The notes: generated by a model not told the origin, from the sequence alone. DNA of 64,000 nucleotides from an uncultured Bacteroidales bacterium (GCA_902779085.1 CACYZY010000003.1:62001-126000), one strand, 5' to 3'. Counted from the first letter of the stretch, positions 1-9,523 are shown. Made by a program: numbers and translations.

Positions 1-225
1 TACACCATGCAGAGCTTCGTTCCACCAGTCGTAGGGCTTGATGCCCAGACGGTCGATACCTTTCGAGGTATTCTGCATCAGCGTCACCTTTTCTTCCAGA
101 TTGAGGCGAAGCAACAGGTCTTCGGCGCGCTCTTCTGGAGAAAGGGCTGGATTCTGATAAGGCAGTTGGGCAAAAACGCTCATGCTACATGCAATAACTG
201 CCAAAGAAATGATGTGTTTTTTCAT
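1..225 (-). CDS. Glycoside hydrolase family 3 enzyme, N-terminal fragment (beta-glucosidase/xylosidase type)
   Basis: Seen: a minus-strand frame starts with ATG at 225 and stays open for 75 codons to the window edge, so only the N-terminus is present. It begins with a signal peptide ([13 protein letters not shown]..., likely cut after Ala19), followed by a segment with [21 protein letters not shown] and the block [16 protein letters not shown] at about residues 60-75. Known: this opening is characteristic of secreted GH3 enzymes of gut Bacteroidota that remove glucose or xylose from plant glycan ends, commonly annotated as xylan 1,4-beta-xylosidase or beta-glucosidase. The catalytic domain lies outside the window, so substrate cannot be assigned. 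It is transcribed away from the helicase-nuclease gene, from a promoter around 267-274. Confidence 0.88.
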   Translation of the reverse strand, partial: MKKHIISLAVIACSMSVFAQLPYQNPALSPEERAEDLLLRLNLEEKVTLMQNTSKGIDRLGIKPYDWWNEALHGV

Positions 226-266
226 AATAATAGAGTAGATTTTTAATGAATTTTCTAAATTTCCTA

Positions 267-274
267 CAAATATA
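267..274 (-). promoter_or_regulatory. Bacteroidota -7 box for the GH3 gene
   Basis: The minus strand reads TATATTTG here, a match to the TAnnTTTG -7 consensus, about 40 bp before the GH3 start. No clear TTTG box is seen at the -33 position. Confidence 0.5.
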
Positions 275-284
275 AAGCATTTTT

Positions 285-316
285 ATTGATATAATTAAAA
301 AGAATACCTAATTTTG
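285..316 (+). promoter_or_regulatory. Promoter for the DUF4011 helicase-nuclease gene
   Basis: ATTG at 285-288 (a TTTG-like -33 box) is separated by 20 bp from TAATTTTG at 309-316 (a perfect TAnnTTTG -7 box). The ATG follows 28 bp later. It lies back to back with the GH3 promoter. Confidence 0.6.
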
Positions 317-344
317 AGGGGAATTATATCGATTATAAGCGAAA

Positions 345-3300
345 ATGGACTATATATCATCATTTAACAACGGTCATCAGGGTGGTTTGAGGTTGGACTA
401 CCTGCCCTGCGTGAACTATTCTATGATGCTGAATAGGGTGAACACCTGTACGATGTGTGAGGTAGAGAATCATGAGCACTCTAATTGGCAGGCCGTAGAA
501 CTGAGTGTGGGTGGTGAATTCATTAAGCCAGACGTTCAGTATGTGGACTTCATAGAGGCAGGACAGCGTGTGCTGATACCTGAACTGAAGATTGAACCGT
601 TGATAGATAAGCTATTGAATATGACCGAGATGGTGGAAACCATCTTTACTATAACTATCAAGACTGGTGGTGAGGTGTTGCTGCAACACGACTTCCCCAT
701 CAGTCTGATGGCCTTTGACCAATGGACAGGCACTGGGGTGCGTCCTGAATTGCTGGCTTCGTTTGTAGTGCCTAATCATCCGTTGATTTCGAGCGTGATT
801 GTGAAGGCGTCGAAGTTTATGGAGAAATGGACGGGCTCGTCGGCGATGGATGAATACCAGACGCAGGACCGTCACAGGGCTCGTTTGCAGGTAGCTGCTA
901 TCTACGAGGCACTGAGGGGCGAAGGAGTGGTGTATGTGGCTCCTCCTGCATCGTTCGAGCCTATGGGCCAGCGCGTCAGATTGGCCGATAAGGTGCTGAG
1001 CGAGAAGCTGGGTACGTGCCTGGATACTACGTTGCTCTTTGCTTCGTGTCTGGAAGCAGTGGGTCTGTTCCCTATACTGGTATTACAGAAGGGGCATGCA
1101 TTTGTGGGTGCGTGGATTACGGAAGACATTTATGCACAGAATATTGGCGATGATGCATCGTTCCTGTTGAAGAAATGTGCTGACGGAGTGAACGATATCG
1201 TGGTGGTGGAGACTACCGCACTGACATCGTCATCGCCTGTGGCGTTTGACGAGGCGGTGAAGCAAGCCTTAGTGAAGCTGAAGGACGAAGAACGCTTCCA
1301 ACTGTTTGTGGATGTGCACCGTTGCCGTTTGAGTAACGTGAAACCGTTGCCACAACGCATTGAGCTGAATGGCAAGGTGACGGTGAAGAACGAGGGCGTG
1401 CAGCACGAGAACGCTACGGAGAGTGTGGAGCGACTGGACCACTATGCACTGAAGATTGAAGAGGACAAGCAACAGGTGACCAAACAGACAATCTGGGAGC
1501 GTAAGTTGCTGGATTTCTCGCTGCGCAATAACTTGCTGAACGCTAAACTGGGCAAGCGCATCATTCCGTTTGTGTCGTTTGGCATTGACCAGGTGGAAGA
1601 TCAACTGATGGATGGGAAGAGCTTCACGATGCAGCCTTATCCCAAAACTCAGATTGAACCTACGGAGAGCGGTATGTATGACTCGTCGCTCCAAGCTGCT
1701 GATTTGGAGGCGCTGACGAAGGATGAGCTGAAGAACAAGCGCTTGATTTCATTCCTGAGTGAGACGGAGCTGAAGAACGGAGTGAAGTTCCTGTATCGTA
1801 TGGCGCGCACAGCGATGGAGGAGAACGGTGCCAACTCGCTGTTCCTGGCGTTGGGTCTGCTGAAGTGGTATGAGAGCGAGAAGAGTGTGCAACCTCGTTA
1901 TGCGCCTATCTTGTTGTTGCCAGTAGACCTGGTGCGCAAGGGTGGAGAAACCGGCTATGTGATTCGCTCCCGTGACGAGGACATGATATTGAACATCACG
2001 CTGATAGAGTTGCTGAAGCAGCAATTCCACATCAACCTGAGTGGACTGAGTCCGTTGCCTACTGACCAGCATGGGGTGGACGTAAAGCTGGTATTTGCCA
2101 CTTTGCGTCAATACCTGAGCTCCATGAAACGTTGGAACGTGCTGGAGGAGACAATGTTGGGACTGTTCTCGTTCAACAAGTTTGTGATGTGGAACGATAT
2201 TCACACCAACGCTACCAAACTGAAGGTAAATCCTGTGATTGCCACCTTGATGGAGAACAAGTTGAAGTGGCAGGATAATATAGAAAGCGTGGACTCCAGG
2301 ATGCTGGACAAGTCCATCAAACCACAGCGATATGCTATTCCACTGGATGTGGACTCATCGCAGATGGAGGCAGTGATTGACTCGGGCGATGGAAAGAGTT
2401 TCATCTTGCATGGCCCTCCTGGAACAGGTAAGTCGCAGACTATCACCAACATGATAGCCAACGCGCTGTATCAGGGCAAGCGAGTGCTGTTTGTGGCCGA
2501 GAAGATGGCTGCATTGGAGGTGGTGCAGAAACGCTTGAAGAAGATAGGTCTGGATCCGTTCTGTCTGGAGATGCACTCGAACAAGATGACGAAGCAGCAT
2601 TTCCTCAAACAGATGCAGATGGCGCTCGAAGCAGCACATATACAGTCGCCGCAAGAGTTTGAGAGTGCAGCTAACCAGCTGTACGAGCACCGATTGAAGA
2701 TGATCAACAATATCGAGGCACTGCACAAGGTGCTGCCTTCGGGATTGTCGCTCTATGATTATATCATACGCTATCTGTCGATTAAGCACGACGAGGAGTT
2801 GATGGACAACCTGCCTGACCTGAAGACAGTGGATGTGGAGAAACTGAACAAGTGGGAGAGCAGTCTGCGCAGTCTGGATGCTGTGTTCCAACTGACGGGT
2901 CATCCTGCAGGCCATCCGTTGAGGGGTTTAGAGCCTAATGATGCTCGACTGGAAACCACCAGCAGGGTGAAGGAAACACTGAAGAAATACAATGATGCTT
3001 TTGCTGCATTGAAGATAGCATGCGAATCGTTTGCCAAGAAGATATTTAACTCTGGCACAGACGATAGCATGGAGGAAGTTGAAGGATTGGTTAAATTCGT
3101 TACGGCTATCGAGAATTCCTATAGCATGAATGGTAATCTGCTGAGATTATCTGCTGATCAGGACTTCAAGAAGGACTTTGCCGAGGTGGTGGCCTCAGGC
3201 AGAAAACGCGATATGCTGAAGCAACAGCTTCTGTGGCAGTGTGGCGATAACGCCAGCATTTTCGATATCAATTCCCGTCAGTTATTGGACGAGTGGATCG

Positions 3301-6158
3301 TTATTCAGAAGAAGTGGTTCTTACCTAAGTTCTTTGCACAGCGCTCGTTCATGAAGAAGATGCAGGTGTATGACGCTAATCTGAAGCCAGAGGGCGTTGA
3401 ACAATTGCTCGAGAATGTGGGCAACTATCAGATGTATGCCCGTAAGGTGGATGAAAACATCGATATGCTGAGGGATGCATTCGGTTCGCTGGTGGGCACC
3501 AACAAGCAGGACTGGACCAAGATTGAGCAATCGTTCAATACGGCGCCACAAGCCAATCAGTTCCTGATTGATTTTGCCAACAGGCACGATATGAGTTATG
3601 TGACTGTGAGGGATCTCTTCCTGGAAAAGACGGGTGGCGACCTGCCTTTGTTCAAGCAGCAATACAGCGATGTGATGAAGGAGTTGCTGAACCTGAATCT
3701 GATGCATAAGCAGCAGAAGTCGATGATGGCGACCTTTGCCCGTATGACGTTGCCTACCGAACAGATCTCTACCAGCATTCCTAACACGATTGAGCGTTGG
3801 ATGCTGAATTTCGATAAGGTGAAAGACTGGTGCCAATGGGTATCCCGTAAACGTGAACTGGAGGCTGAACGCTTGCAGTGTGCATGTCAATATATTGAGG
3901 ATGAGCACAAAGACGGTGCGGAAGCTGCTCAGGCACTGATGAAGGGTATCTATCATCAACTCATCTTGATGAGGGTGGACAGCGATGATTATCTGCGTAT
4001 GTTCAATGGCGTGATATTCAGTGAACTGATTGATAAATACCGCAAGGAAACAGTTACTTTCCAGGAACTGACGAAGAAGGAACTGTATTGCCGACTGGCA
4101 GCGAATGTCCCTTCACAGACGATGGAGGCAGCTGCTACCTCTGAGATGGGTATCCTAAAGCGTAATATCGCCAATGGTGGACGAGGTACCACCATCCGTA
4201 AGATTATAGACCAGATTCCTACGTTGTTGCCTAGACTTTGTCCGTGTATGCTGATGAGCCCGATTTCTGTGGCACAGTATATCGACCTCGATAGGGATAA
4301 ATTTGATATCGTGGTGTTCGATGAAGCATCACAGATGCCTACCAGCGAGGCAGTGGGCGCCATAGCACGAGGTAGGGCTCTTGTGGTGGTGGGTGATCCT
4401 ATGCAGATGCCGCCTACGAGCTTCTTTGCTACTTCTGCGGTGGACGAAGAAGAGGCGGAGATTGACGATATGGACAGCATCCTGGATGACTGTATCGCAT
4501 TGTCTATTCCTTCACGTTATCTTACCTGGCACTATCGCAGCAAGCATGAGAGTCTGATTGCGTTCAGCAACTCACAGTATTATGATGGCAGGTTGTTTAC
4601 CTTCCCGTCTGTTGACGACAGGTTGTCGAAGGTGTCACTGGTACAGATTGAAGGTGCATATGATAAGGGACGTACACGTTGCAATCCTGCTGAAGCTAAG
4701 GCGATTGTGCAGGAGGTAATCAGGCGTTTGTCTGATAAGGAACTGAGTAAATACAGTATTGGTATCGTTTCGTTCAGCAAGGTGCAGCAAAGCCTGATCG
4801 AAGACTTTCTGGACGAAGAGATGGCCAAGCATCCTGATCTGGAGTTGGCATCCAGCCAAAGCGATGAGCCTGTGTTCATCAAGAATCTGGAGAATGTGCA
4901 GGGTGATGAGCGTGACGTGATTCTGTTCTCTGTGGGTTATGGGCCAGACAAGAACGGTCATGTGTCGATGAACTTTGGACCATTGAACAACGAGGGTGGT
5001 GAGCGACGACTGAATGTGGCTGTGTCTCGTGCGCGTTATGAGATGATGGTGTTCTCAACCCTGAAGGCAGAACAGATAGACTTGCGTCGTTCGAATGCCA
5101 AAGGTGTAGTAGGTTTGAAGAAATTCCTCGAATTTGCAGCAATGGGCACACAGGTATTGCCTACCGTGGGTAGCGCCCAGATGCAGGCAAGCGAGATTAT
5201 CAACGAATTGGCGGAAGCTCTGGAGAGTCGTGGGTATCAGGTAGATAAGATGGTGGGTAAATCGAATTTCCGTATCGACTTGGCTGTGGTGGATCCTCGA
5301 GATACCGACAAATACATTTTGGGTATTCTTACTGACGGCAAGAGTTATTACAACACCAAGACTACACGTGACCGTGAGGTTTGTCAGCCTAACGTACTGC
5401 GTATGCTCAACTGGAACTATATGCGTGTTTGGTCAGTAGATTGGTTCCAGGATCGCGAGAGGGTATTGGCAAGTATCATCGACAAGCTCTACGACTTGCT
5501 GCATGCTGAACCTGGGAAGAAGAATGACGACAGTCAACCTGTGCAACTGAAACTGTTCAGTGTGGCTGACGAACCTGTATATAAGGCCGTAAACCTGCAC
5601 GAGAAAGTATATAAGACAGCTTCGCTCAGGGCATCGACAGCACAGCCAGATATTGAGCGTGTGATTAAGAATGCCTCAAAGGTGAAAGATCAGCTGACGC
5701 AGATTATCACTGTAGAACAGCCTGTTACAAATAATTATCTGTATAAGCGCATTGCCACTTTGTGGAACATGCAGCGTGTGACTCCACGTTTGCAGAGTCT
5801 GGTTGACTCGATGTTGAGGACTTTCTATCTTGATCCGTTGAGCGATGGAAAGAATAATGTGTATTGGATAGATAAGGTGGTGGCATTCGACTATACCTAT
5901 TATCGTGTGGAGTCGAAGCGAGACATTGCCGATGTGCCTATCATTGAGCTGATGAATGCTGCCCTTTATGCCGTAGAGCAACAGATATCTATTCCTCGTG
6001 AGGATTTGAAGAAGGTGGTGGCTACGTTGTTGGGATTCAGTCGCAAGGGTGCAAATGTGGATCTGGCAGCAGAGAGAGCGATCGATGTGCTTGTCAAGGA
6101 CGGTAAGCTGAAAGAAGAAAACGGAAGACTGATGATTAAAACTGACGAAACAAAATAA
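345..6158 (+). CDS. DUF4011 superfamily 1 helicase with C-terminal Vsr/MTES_1575-type nuclease domain and DUF3320
   Basis: A 1,937-residue single-gene helicase-nuclease. Order seen: an N-terminal beta-rich region; a transglutaminase-like segment with GTC (Cys225) and GHAF (His251); a DUF4011 region from about 390; Walker A GPPGTGKS at 690-697; a long helical insert; Walker B DEASQMP with Asp1326 and Glu1327; GDPMQMPP near 1350; SF1 motif VI NVAVSRARYE near 1557-1566; a PD-(D/E)xK-like block near 1640-1700 with RID (Asp1645), ILTDGKSYY (Asp1664) and WSVDWF; then a DUF3320-like tail. Known: giant proteins of this architecture occur in anti-phage defence collections and as solitary bacterial genes. 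Inference: it unwinds and cuts nucleic acid, perhaps foreign DNA. Family members I remember have IECDG where this one has ILTDG, so the nuclease metal ligands need checking. The gene looks richer in G and in CTG/GTG codons than its neighbours. It is followed 12 bp later by the MBL-fold gene. Confidence 0.85.
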   Translation: MDYISSFNNGHQGGLRLDYLPCVNYSMMLNRVNTCTMCEVENHEHSNWQAVELSVGGEFIKPDVQYVDFIEAGQRVLIPELKIEPLIDKLLNMTEMVETIFTITIKTGGEVLLQHDFPISLMAFDQWTGTGVRPELLASFVVPNHPLISSVIVKASKFMEKWTGSSAMDEYQTQDRHRARLQVAAIYEALRGEGVVYVAPPASFEPMGQRVRLADKVLSEKLGTCLDTTLLFASCLEAVGLFPILVLQKGHAFVGAWITEDIYAQNIGDDASFLLKKCADGVNDIVVVETTALTSSSPVAFDEAVKQALVKLKDEERFQLFVDVHRCRLSNVKPLPQRIELNGKVTVKNEGVQHENATESVERLDHYALKIEEDKQQVTKQTIWERKLLDFSLRNNLLNAKLGKRIIPFVSFGIDQVEDQLMDGKSFTMQPYPKTQIEPTESGMYDSSLQAADLEALTKDELKNKRLISFLSETELKNGVKFLYRMARTAMEENGANSLFLALGLLKWYESEKSVQPRYAPILLLPVDLVRKGGETGYVIRSRDEDMILNITLIELLKQQFHINLSGLSPLPTDQHGVDVKLVFATLRQYLSSMKRWNVLEETMLGLFSFNKFVMWNDIHTNATKLKVNPVIATLMENKLKWQDNIESVDSRMLDKSIKPQRYAIPLDVDSSQMEAVIDSGDGKSFILHGPPGTGKSQTITNMIANALYQGKRVLFVAEKMAALEVVQKRLKKIGLDPFCLEMHSNKMTKQHFLKQMQMALEAAHIQSPQEFESAANQLYEHRLKMINNIEALHKVLPSGLSLYDYIIRYLSIKHDEELMDNLPDLKTVDVEKLNKWESSLRSLDAVFQLTGHPAGHPLRGLEPNDARLETTSRVKETLKKYNDAFAALKIACESFAKKIFNSGTDDSMEEVEGLVKFVTAIENSYSMNGNLLRLSADQDFKKDFAEVVASGRKRDMLKQQLLWQCGDNASIFDINSRQLLDEWIVIQKKWFLPKFFAQRSFMKKMQVYDANLKPEGVEQLLENVGNYQMYARKVDENIDMLRDAFGSLVGTNKQDWTKIEQSFNTAPQANQFLIDFANRHDMSYVTVRDLFLEKTGGDLPLFKQQYSDVMKELLNLNLMHKQQKSMMATFARMTLPTEQISTSIPNTIERWMLNFDKVKDWCQWVSRKRELEAERLQCACQYIEDEHKDGAEAAQALMKGIYHQLILMRVDSDDYLRMFNGVIFSELIDKYRKETVTFQELTKKELYCRLAANVPSQTMEAAATSEMGILKRNIANGGRGTTIRKIIDQIPTLLPRLCPCMLMSPISVAQYIDLDRDKFDIVVFDEASQMPTSEAVGAIARGRALVVVGDPMQMPPTSFFATSAVDEEEAEIDDMDSILDDCIALSIPSRYLTWHYRSKHESLIAFSNSQYYDGRLFTFPSVDDRLSKVSLVQIEGAYDKGRTRCNPAEAKAIVQEVIRRLSDKELSKYSIGIVSFSKVQQSLIEDFLDEEMAKHPDLELASSQSDEPVFIKNLENVQGDERDVILFSVGYGPDKNGHVSMNFGPLNNEGGERRLNVAVSRARYEMMVFSTLKAEQIDLRRSNAKGVVGLKKFLEFAAMGTQVLPTVGSAQMQASEIINELAEALESRGYQVDKMVGKSNFRIDLAVVDPRDTDKYILGILTDGKSYYNTKTTRDREVCQPNVLRMLNWNYMRVWSVDWFQDRERVLASIIDKLYDLLHAEPGKKNDDSQPVQLKLFSVADEPVYKAVNLHEKVYKTASLRASTAQPDIERVIKNASKVKDQLTQIITVEQPVTNNYLYKRIATLWNMQRVTPRLQSLVDSMLRTFYLDPLSDGKNNVYWIDKVVAFDYTYYRVESKRDIADVPIIELMNAALYAVEQQISIPREDLKKVVATLLGFSRKGANVDLAAERAIDVLVKDGKLKEENGRLMIKTDETK

Positions 6159-6170
6159 TAATAAAATAAG

Positions 6171-6908
6171 ATGAAGAGTTTATTTATGATGGCGTTGACA
6201 TTAGCTGCCGCTATGACGGTATCTGCGCAGGATTACAAGGTGGAAACCTTTAAGACAAAGAGTGGCAAGGACGTGAATATCACGCTCATTAAGCATGCTA
6301 CACTGGCCATTGACTATCAAGGCTATGAGATTCATGTGGATGCTGTGCCCAATTACGGTACCGACTATTCAAAGTTCCCGAAAGGTGATTTGGTTCTGGT
6401 AACCCACGAACATGGGGATCATTTCAATCCTGAAACCATTGAGCTGATCAGCAAGCCCAACAACTTGCTGTTTATGAACCAGCGTTGCTTCGACCGAATG
6501 AACAAGGGTATGGTGTTACGTAATGGTGATACACGCAACATTACGAAGGAAATTTTACTGAAGGTAGTTCCTGCTTATAACACGACCCCTGATCATCTGC
6601 AGTTTCACCCCAAAGGTGTGGGTAACGGCTATGTGTTGAATATCGACGGCTTGAAGATTTACATTGCTGGTGATACAGAAGATATCCCTGAAATGTCTAA
6701 CCTGAAGGACGAGCAGATTGATGTAGCATTTATTCCTGTGAACCAGCCTTATACAATGACGGTGGAGCAGGCTATCCGTGCTGCTTGGATGATCCAGCCT
6801 AAAGTGTTGATTCCTTATCACTTTGGTCAGACAGACATCAAGCCTATCAAGGAGCGTCTGGATGCTGACAAATCAGGCATCGATGTATGGTTGAGAGAAA
6901 TGCAGTAA
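6171..6908 (+). CDS. Secreted metallo-beta-lactamase-fold hydrolase
   Basis: A 245-residue protein with a cleavable signal peptide (MKSLFMMALTLAAAMTVSA, then QDY), so it should act in the periplasm. Metal-binding motifs of the MBL fold are visible: HEHGDH at residues 79-84, GDTED with Asp168, and YHFGQTD with His217. Overall it resembles UPF0173/YtnP-like small MBL hydrolases rather than true beta-lactamases, because the known zinc-lactamase spacing and sequence context are absent. Substrate unknown. It starts 12 bp after the DUF4011 helicase, so the two are probably co-transcribed, although no functional link is obvious. The transcript ends at the strong hairpin at 6974. Confidence 0.85.
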   Translation: MKSLFMMALTLAAAMTVSAQDYKVETFKTKSGKDVNITLIKHATLAIDYQGYEIHVDAVPNYGTDYSKFPKGDLVLVTHEHGDHFNPETIELISKPNNLLFMNQRCFDRMNKGMVLRNGDTRNITKEILLKVVPAYNTTPDHLQFHPKGVGNGYVLNIDGLKIYIAGDTEDIPEMSNLKDEQIDVAFIPVNQPYTMTVEQAIRAAWMIQPKVLIPYHFGQTDIKPIKERLDADKSGIDVWLREMQ

Positions 6909-6973
6909 ATTGATGAGTTATAATTAAGTGGCTCTTGTTAGAAAAGTGTAGTGAATGTTGAGCCTATACAAAT

Positions 6974-7004
6974 ATCCCCCTCTGTGATAGAGGGGGATGT
7001 TTTT
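6974..7004 (+). terminator. Intrinsic terminator after the MBL-fold gene
   Basis: ATCCCCCTC (6974-6982), a 7-nt loop, and GAGGGGGAT (6990-6998) form a perfect 9-bp stem followed by GTTTTT. It lies between two converging genes. Confidence 0.9.
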
Positions 7005-7010
7005 CTCTTT

Positions 7011-7910
7011 TTATTCTTGTTTCTGAGTTACCAAGTAAGCGCCTACCAATACGAGCACTGCTGCTACAGGTTTATCCCAGGTAAGGATATCCTGACCAAT
7101 GGCAATCGCAATGAGAGAAGCAACAATGGGTTGCAGGTTGGTGTAGATACTAACGGTAGTAGCTCGCAAGTATTTCATAGCGTAAGGAATCATGAAATAG
7201 CCCATTACGGTAGCAAATACCACAATGAAGGCCATACCGCCAATACCCATCAGTCCTTCGCTAAATCCATAATCACCACTGAACAACTTAGTCTGTCCAA
7301 ACTCATTCCAAGCAAAAGGCAATACAGCAATTGTGGATACGAGGAACGTCCATTTCATTTGTGTTACAGCACTATATTTCGCTGATACCTTGCTGGTGAT
7401 GATAAGATAGATAACCCAAGTGAGCAAGCTCATCAAAGCGAAGAAAATACCCAACAGGTCATTGCTGCCAGCTTCTGTCTGCCATTTTACCAATACCAAT
7501 AATGCGGCACCAGCAATACCCAAACAAACACCCAATAGTTTGAGGCCTGTAATCTTTTCGTTCAGGAAGAGAGCAGCCAAAAGCATGGTTCCTATGGGCA
7601 CCAGTGTAGCAATGAGGGAGTAATAAACAGGACTTGTATAGTTCAGTGACCACGCTGTGAGGGTTTGCGAGATAACAAATCCCGTAAGACCACCCAGCAT
7701 AATCACTATCAGGTCTTTCTTTTCAACTTTCTCCTTAGGCAGGAAAGCAGCTATCAACCAGAAAATCAATGCGGCACCAATGCAACGAAGGGCCATATAA
7801 ACCATTGGAGTGGTCCAGTCTTCCAGCAAGTATTTGGTAACAGGAACGCCCAAACCAAATATCACGTTGGCCAGAATCACCGCTGCATGTCCGTTTACTT
7901 TTTTATCCAT
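7011..7910 (-). CDS. EamA-family (drug/metabolite transporter superfamily) membrane exporter
   Basis: A 299-residue protein made almost entirely of membrane segments, about ten, in two EamA repeats (roughly residues 8-140 and 155-295). The first repeat opens with NVIFGLGVPVTKYLL, the usual N-terminal EamA block; the second includes LQPIVASLIAIAIGQ near the last two helices. Members export amino acids, nucleosides or other small metabolites in the inner membrane; the substrate cannot be told from sequence. It is a single gene, divergent from the thioesterase gene; the minus strand has a near-consensus -7 box (TAACTTCG at 7944-7937). Its 3' end faces the terminator at 6974. Confidence 0.88.
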   Translation of the reverse strand: MDKKVNGHAAVILANVIFGLGVPVTKYLLEDWTTPMVYMALRCIGAALIFWLIAAFLPKEKVEKKDLIVIMLGGLTGFVISQTLTAWSLNYTSPVYYSLIATLVPIGTMLLAALFLNEKITGLKLLGVCLGIAGAALLVLVKWQTEAGSNDLLGIFFALMSLLTWVIYLIITSKVSAKYSAVTQMKWTFLVSTIAVLPFAWNEFGQTKLFSGDYGFSEGLMGIGGMAFIVVFATVMGYFMIPYAMKYLRATTVSIYTNLQPIVASLIAIAIGQDILTWDKPVAAVLVLVGAYLVTQKQE

Positions 7911-7958
7911 AATCTTTTTTTTTAGGTTAGATGCTGCGAAGTTAAGAATAATTCTCCT

Positions 7959-7966
7959 TATATTTG
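7959..7966 (+). promoter_or_regulatory. Bacteroidota -7 box for the thioesterase gene
   Basis: TATATTTG, a perfect TAnnTTTG match, 26 bp before the ATG at 7993. No clear -33 TTTG is visible. Confidence 0.55.
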
Positions 7967-7992
7967 CTAAAACTATTCAAAATTGACTGACT

Positions 7993-8475
7993 ATGCGCAA
8001 GATTAAGAATCCGTGGTTGCATAAAGACCATTACGACTGTTTTGGTTGCTGTCCTGACAATCCTATAGGGGTGAGGATGGAATTCTATGAAGATGGGGAT
8101 GATATTGTGTCTTTCTGGAAACCATCGACGCATTATCAAGGATGGATCGATACGTTACACGGAGGTATTCAAAGTACGTTGCTAGATGAGATTTGCGGAT
8201 GGGTAGTTTTCCGTAAGTTGCAGACGAGTGGGGTGACCAGCAAATTGGAGGTGCGCTATCACAAATCCATCATGACTACTGAATCGATGCTTACTTTACG
8301 GGCTCACTTAGTGTGGAAGCGTATGGGTATGGCCAATATCGAGGCTACTATATATAATGAAAAAGGTGAGGTTTGCACTGAAGCAAACGCCACCTATTTC
8401 ACTTTTCCTCAAGATAAAGCCCGAGAGATGGGCTTCACCACGTGTGAGTTGGAAGACGAACAAATACTGTTTTAG
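7993..8475 (+). CDS. PaaI/4HBT-like hotdog-fold thioesterase
   Basis: A 160-residue protein with the hotdog thioesterase signature: an N-terminal CFGCCPDNPIGV block (residues 16-27) and HGG at 56-58 followed by LLDE at 63-66, the segment that carries the catalytic acid in PaaI-like enzymes. Such proteins hydrolyse acyl-CoA or aryl-CoA thioesters in the cytoplasm; the exact substrate is not readable. The ATG at 7993 lies 26 bp after a -7 box. Its stop codon overlaps the stop region of fabD on the other strand by 4 bp (8472-8475), so the two genes converge with no room for a separate terminator. Functional association with fatty-acid synthesis is possible but rests only on adjacency. Confidence 0.85.
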   Translation: MRKIKNPWLHKDHYDCFGCCPDNPIGVRMEFYEDGDDIVSFWKPSTHYQGWIDTLHGGIQSTLLDEICGWVVFRKLQTSGVTSKLEVRYHKSIMTTESMLTLRAHLVWKRMGMANIEATIYNEKGEVCTEANATYFTFPQDKAREMGFTTCELEDEQILF

Positions 8476-9359
8476 TTAACACCGTGAGCTGATACATCTT
8501 TGTTGACGCGATGTATCAAGCCCTGCAGTACGGCACCAGGACCACATTCAGTGAAGTCGTCTGCTCCATCGGCCAACATATTCTCAACAATCTGAGTCCA
8601 GCGAACTGGAGCTGTAAGCTGTGCTACCAAGTTAGCTTTGATTTCTGCTGGATCAGTATGAGGTTTAGCATCTACATTCTGATAAACAGGGCACTTAGGA
8701 GTGTTGAAATTGGTTGAGTTGATAGCTGCTTCCAATTCTTCTTTTGCAGGTTGCATCAATGGAGAATGGAAAGCACCACCCACCTTCAGAGGCAATGCGC
8801 GCTTAGCACCAGCAGCCTTCATGAGTTCACATGCCTTGTTGATTCCTTCAATAGATCCAGAAATTACAATCTGTCCAGGACAGTTGTAGTTAGCTGCAAC
8901 AACAATATTTCCTCCCTCAGTAATAAGGTGGCAAATTTCTTCCACTTTCTCATCAGGCAGGTTAATGATAGCCGCCATAGTTGATGGCTGAGCCTCACAA
9001 GCTTTCTGCATAGCCATTGCACGAGCATACACCAACTTCAAGCCATCCTCGAAACTCAATGCTCCAGCTGCTACTAAAGCAGAAAACTCACCCAGTGAGT
9101 GACCTGCAGTCATTTCTGGTTGGAATCTATCGCCCATGCAGAGGGCAGAAATAACTGAGTGAAGGAATACGGCAGGCTGCGTTACTTTTGTCTGCTTCAA
9201 TTCTTCGTCGGTACCATCGAACATAATATCAGTGATGCGATAGCCCAAAATATCATTAGCTTTGTCAAAAAGTTCTTTTGCCAATGGATTGTTTTCATAG
9301 AGGTCTTTACCCATTCCTACAAACTGAGCACCTTGCCCAGGAAACACAAATGCTTTCAT
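8472..9359 (-). CDS. fabD: Malonyl-CoA:ACP transacylase
   Basis: A 295-residue protein of the usual FabD length. It transfers malonyl groups from CoA to acyl carrier protein at the start of type II fatty-acid synthesis in the cytoplasm. Motifs seen: FPGQGAQ at residues 6-12, the nucleophile elbow GHSLG at 86-90 with Ser88, Arg113 in YARAMAMQ, and catalytic His198 in GGAFHSP. It is not next to other fab genes here. A TATCTTTG -7 box on the minus strand at 9420-9413 lies about 55 bp before the ATG. Its 3' end overlaps the converging thioesterase gene by 4 bp. Confidence 0.95.
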   Translation of the reverse strand: MKAFVFPGQGAQFVGMGKDLYENNPLAKELFDKANDILGYRITDIMFDGTDEELKQTKVTQPAVFLHSVISALCMGDRFQPEMTAGHSLGEFSALVAAGALSFEDGLKLVYARAMAMQKACEAQPSTMAAIINLPDEKVEEICHLITEGGNIVVAANYNCPGQIVISGSIEGINKACELMKAAGAKRALPLKVGGAFHSPLMQPAKEELEAAINSTNFNTPKCPVYQNVDAKPHTDPAEIKANLVAQLTAPVRWTQIVENMLADGADDFTECGPGAVLQGLIHRVNKDVSAHGVN

Positions 9360-9412
9360 AATCTTTTTATCTTTGTTGTTATAAACTTCTTTGTAAAATT
9401 ATATTTCGGATG

Positions 9413-9420
9413 CAAAGATA
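9413..9420 (-). promoter_or_regulatory. Bacteroidota -7 box for fabD
   Basis: The minus strand reads TATCTTTG followed by C, a perfect -7 consensus, about 55 bp before the fabD start. No -33 box is clear. Confidence 0.55.
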
Positions 9421-9523
9421 CAATGAAAAAAACTATTCTTGCCCCTTACATACTACATTTAACAAATTATAGCACATAAGAGGCTGAAAATCTGCACAAA
9501 AAGAATGCTAGTGTGCAAAATAA

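Noticed and set aside
3321-3959. A 212-residue minus-strand frame.
   Set aside because: Antisense to the central part of the helicase-nuclease; composition is typical of a shadow frame and no signals precede it.
6951-7385. A 144-residue plus-strand frame after the MBL gene.
   Set aside because: It covers a terminator hairpin and lies antisense to the EamA gene; low complexity, no family match.
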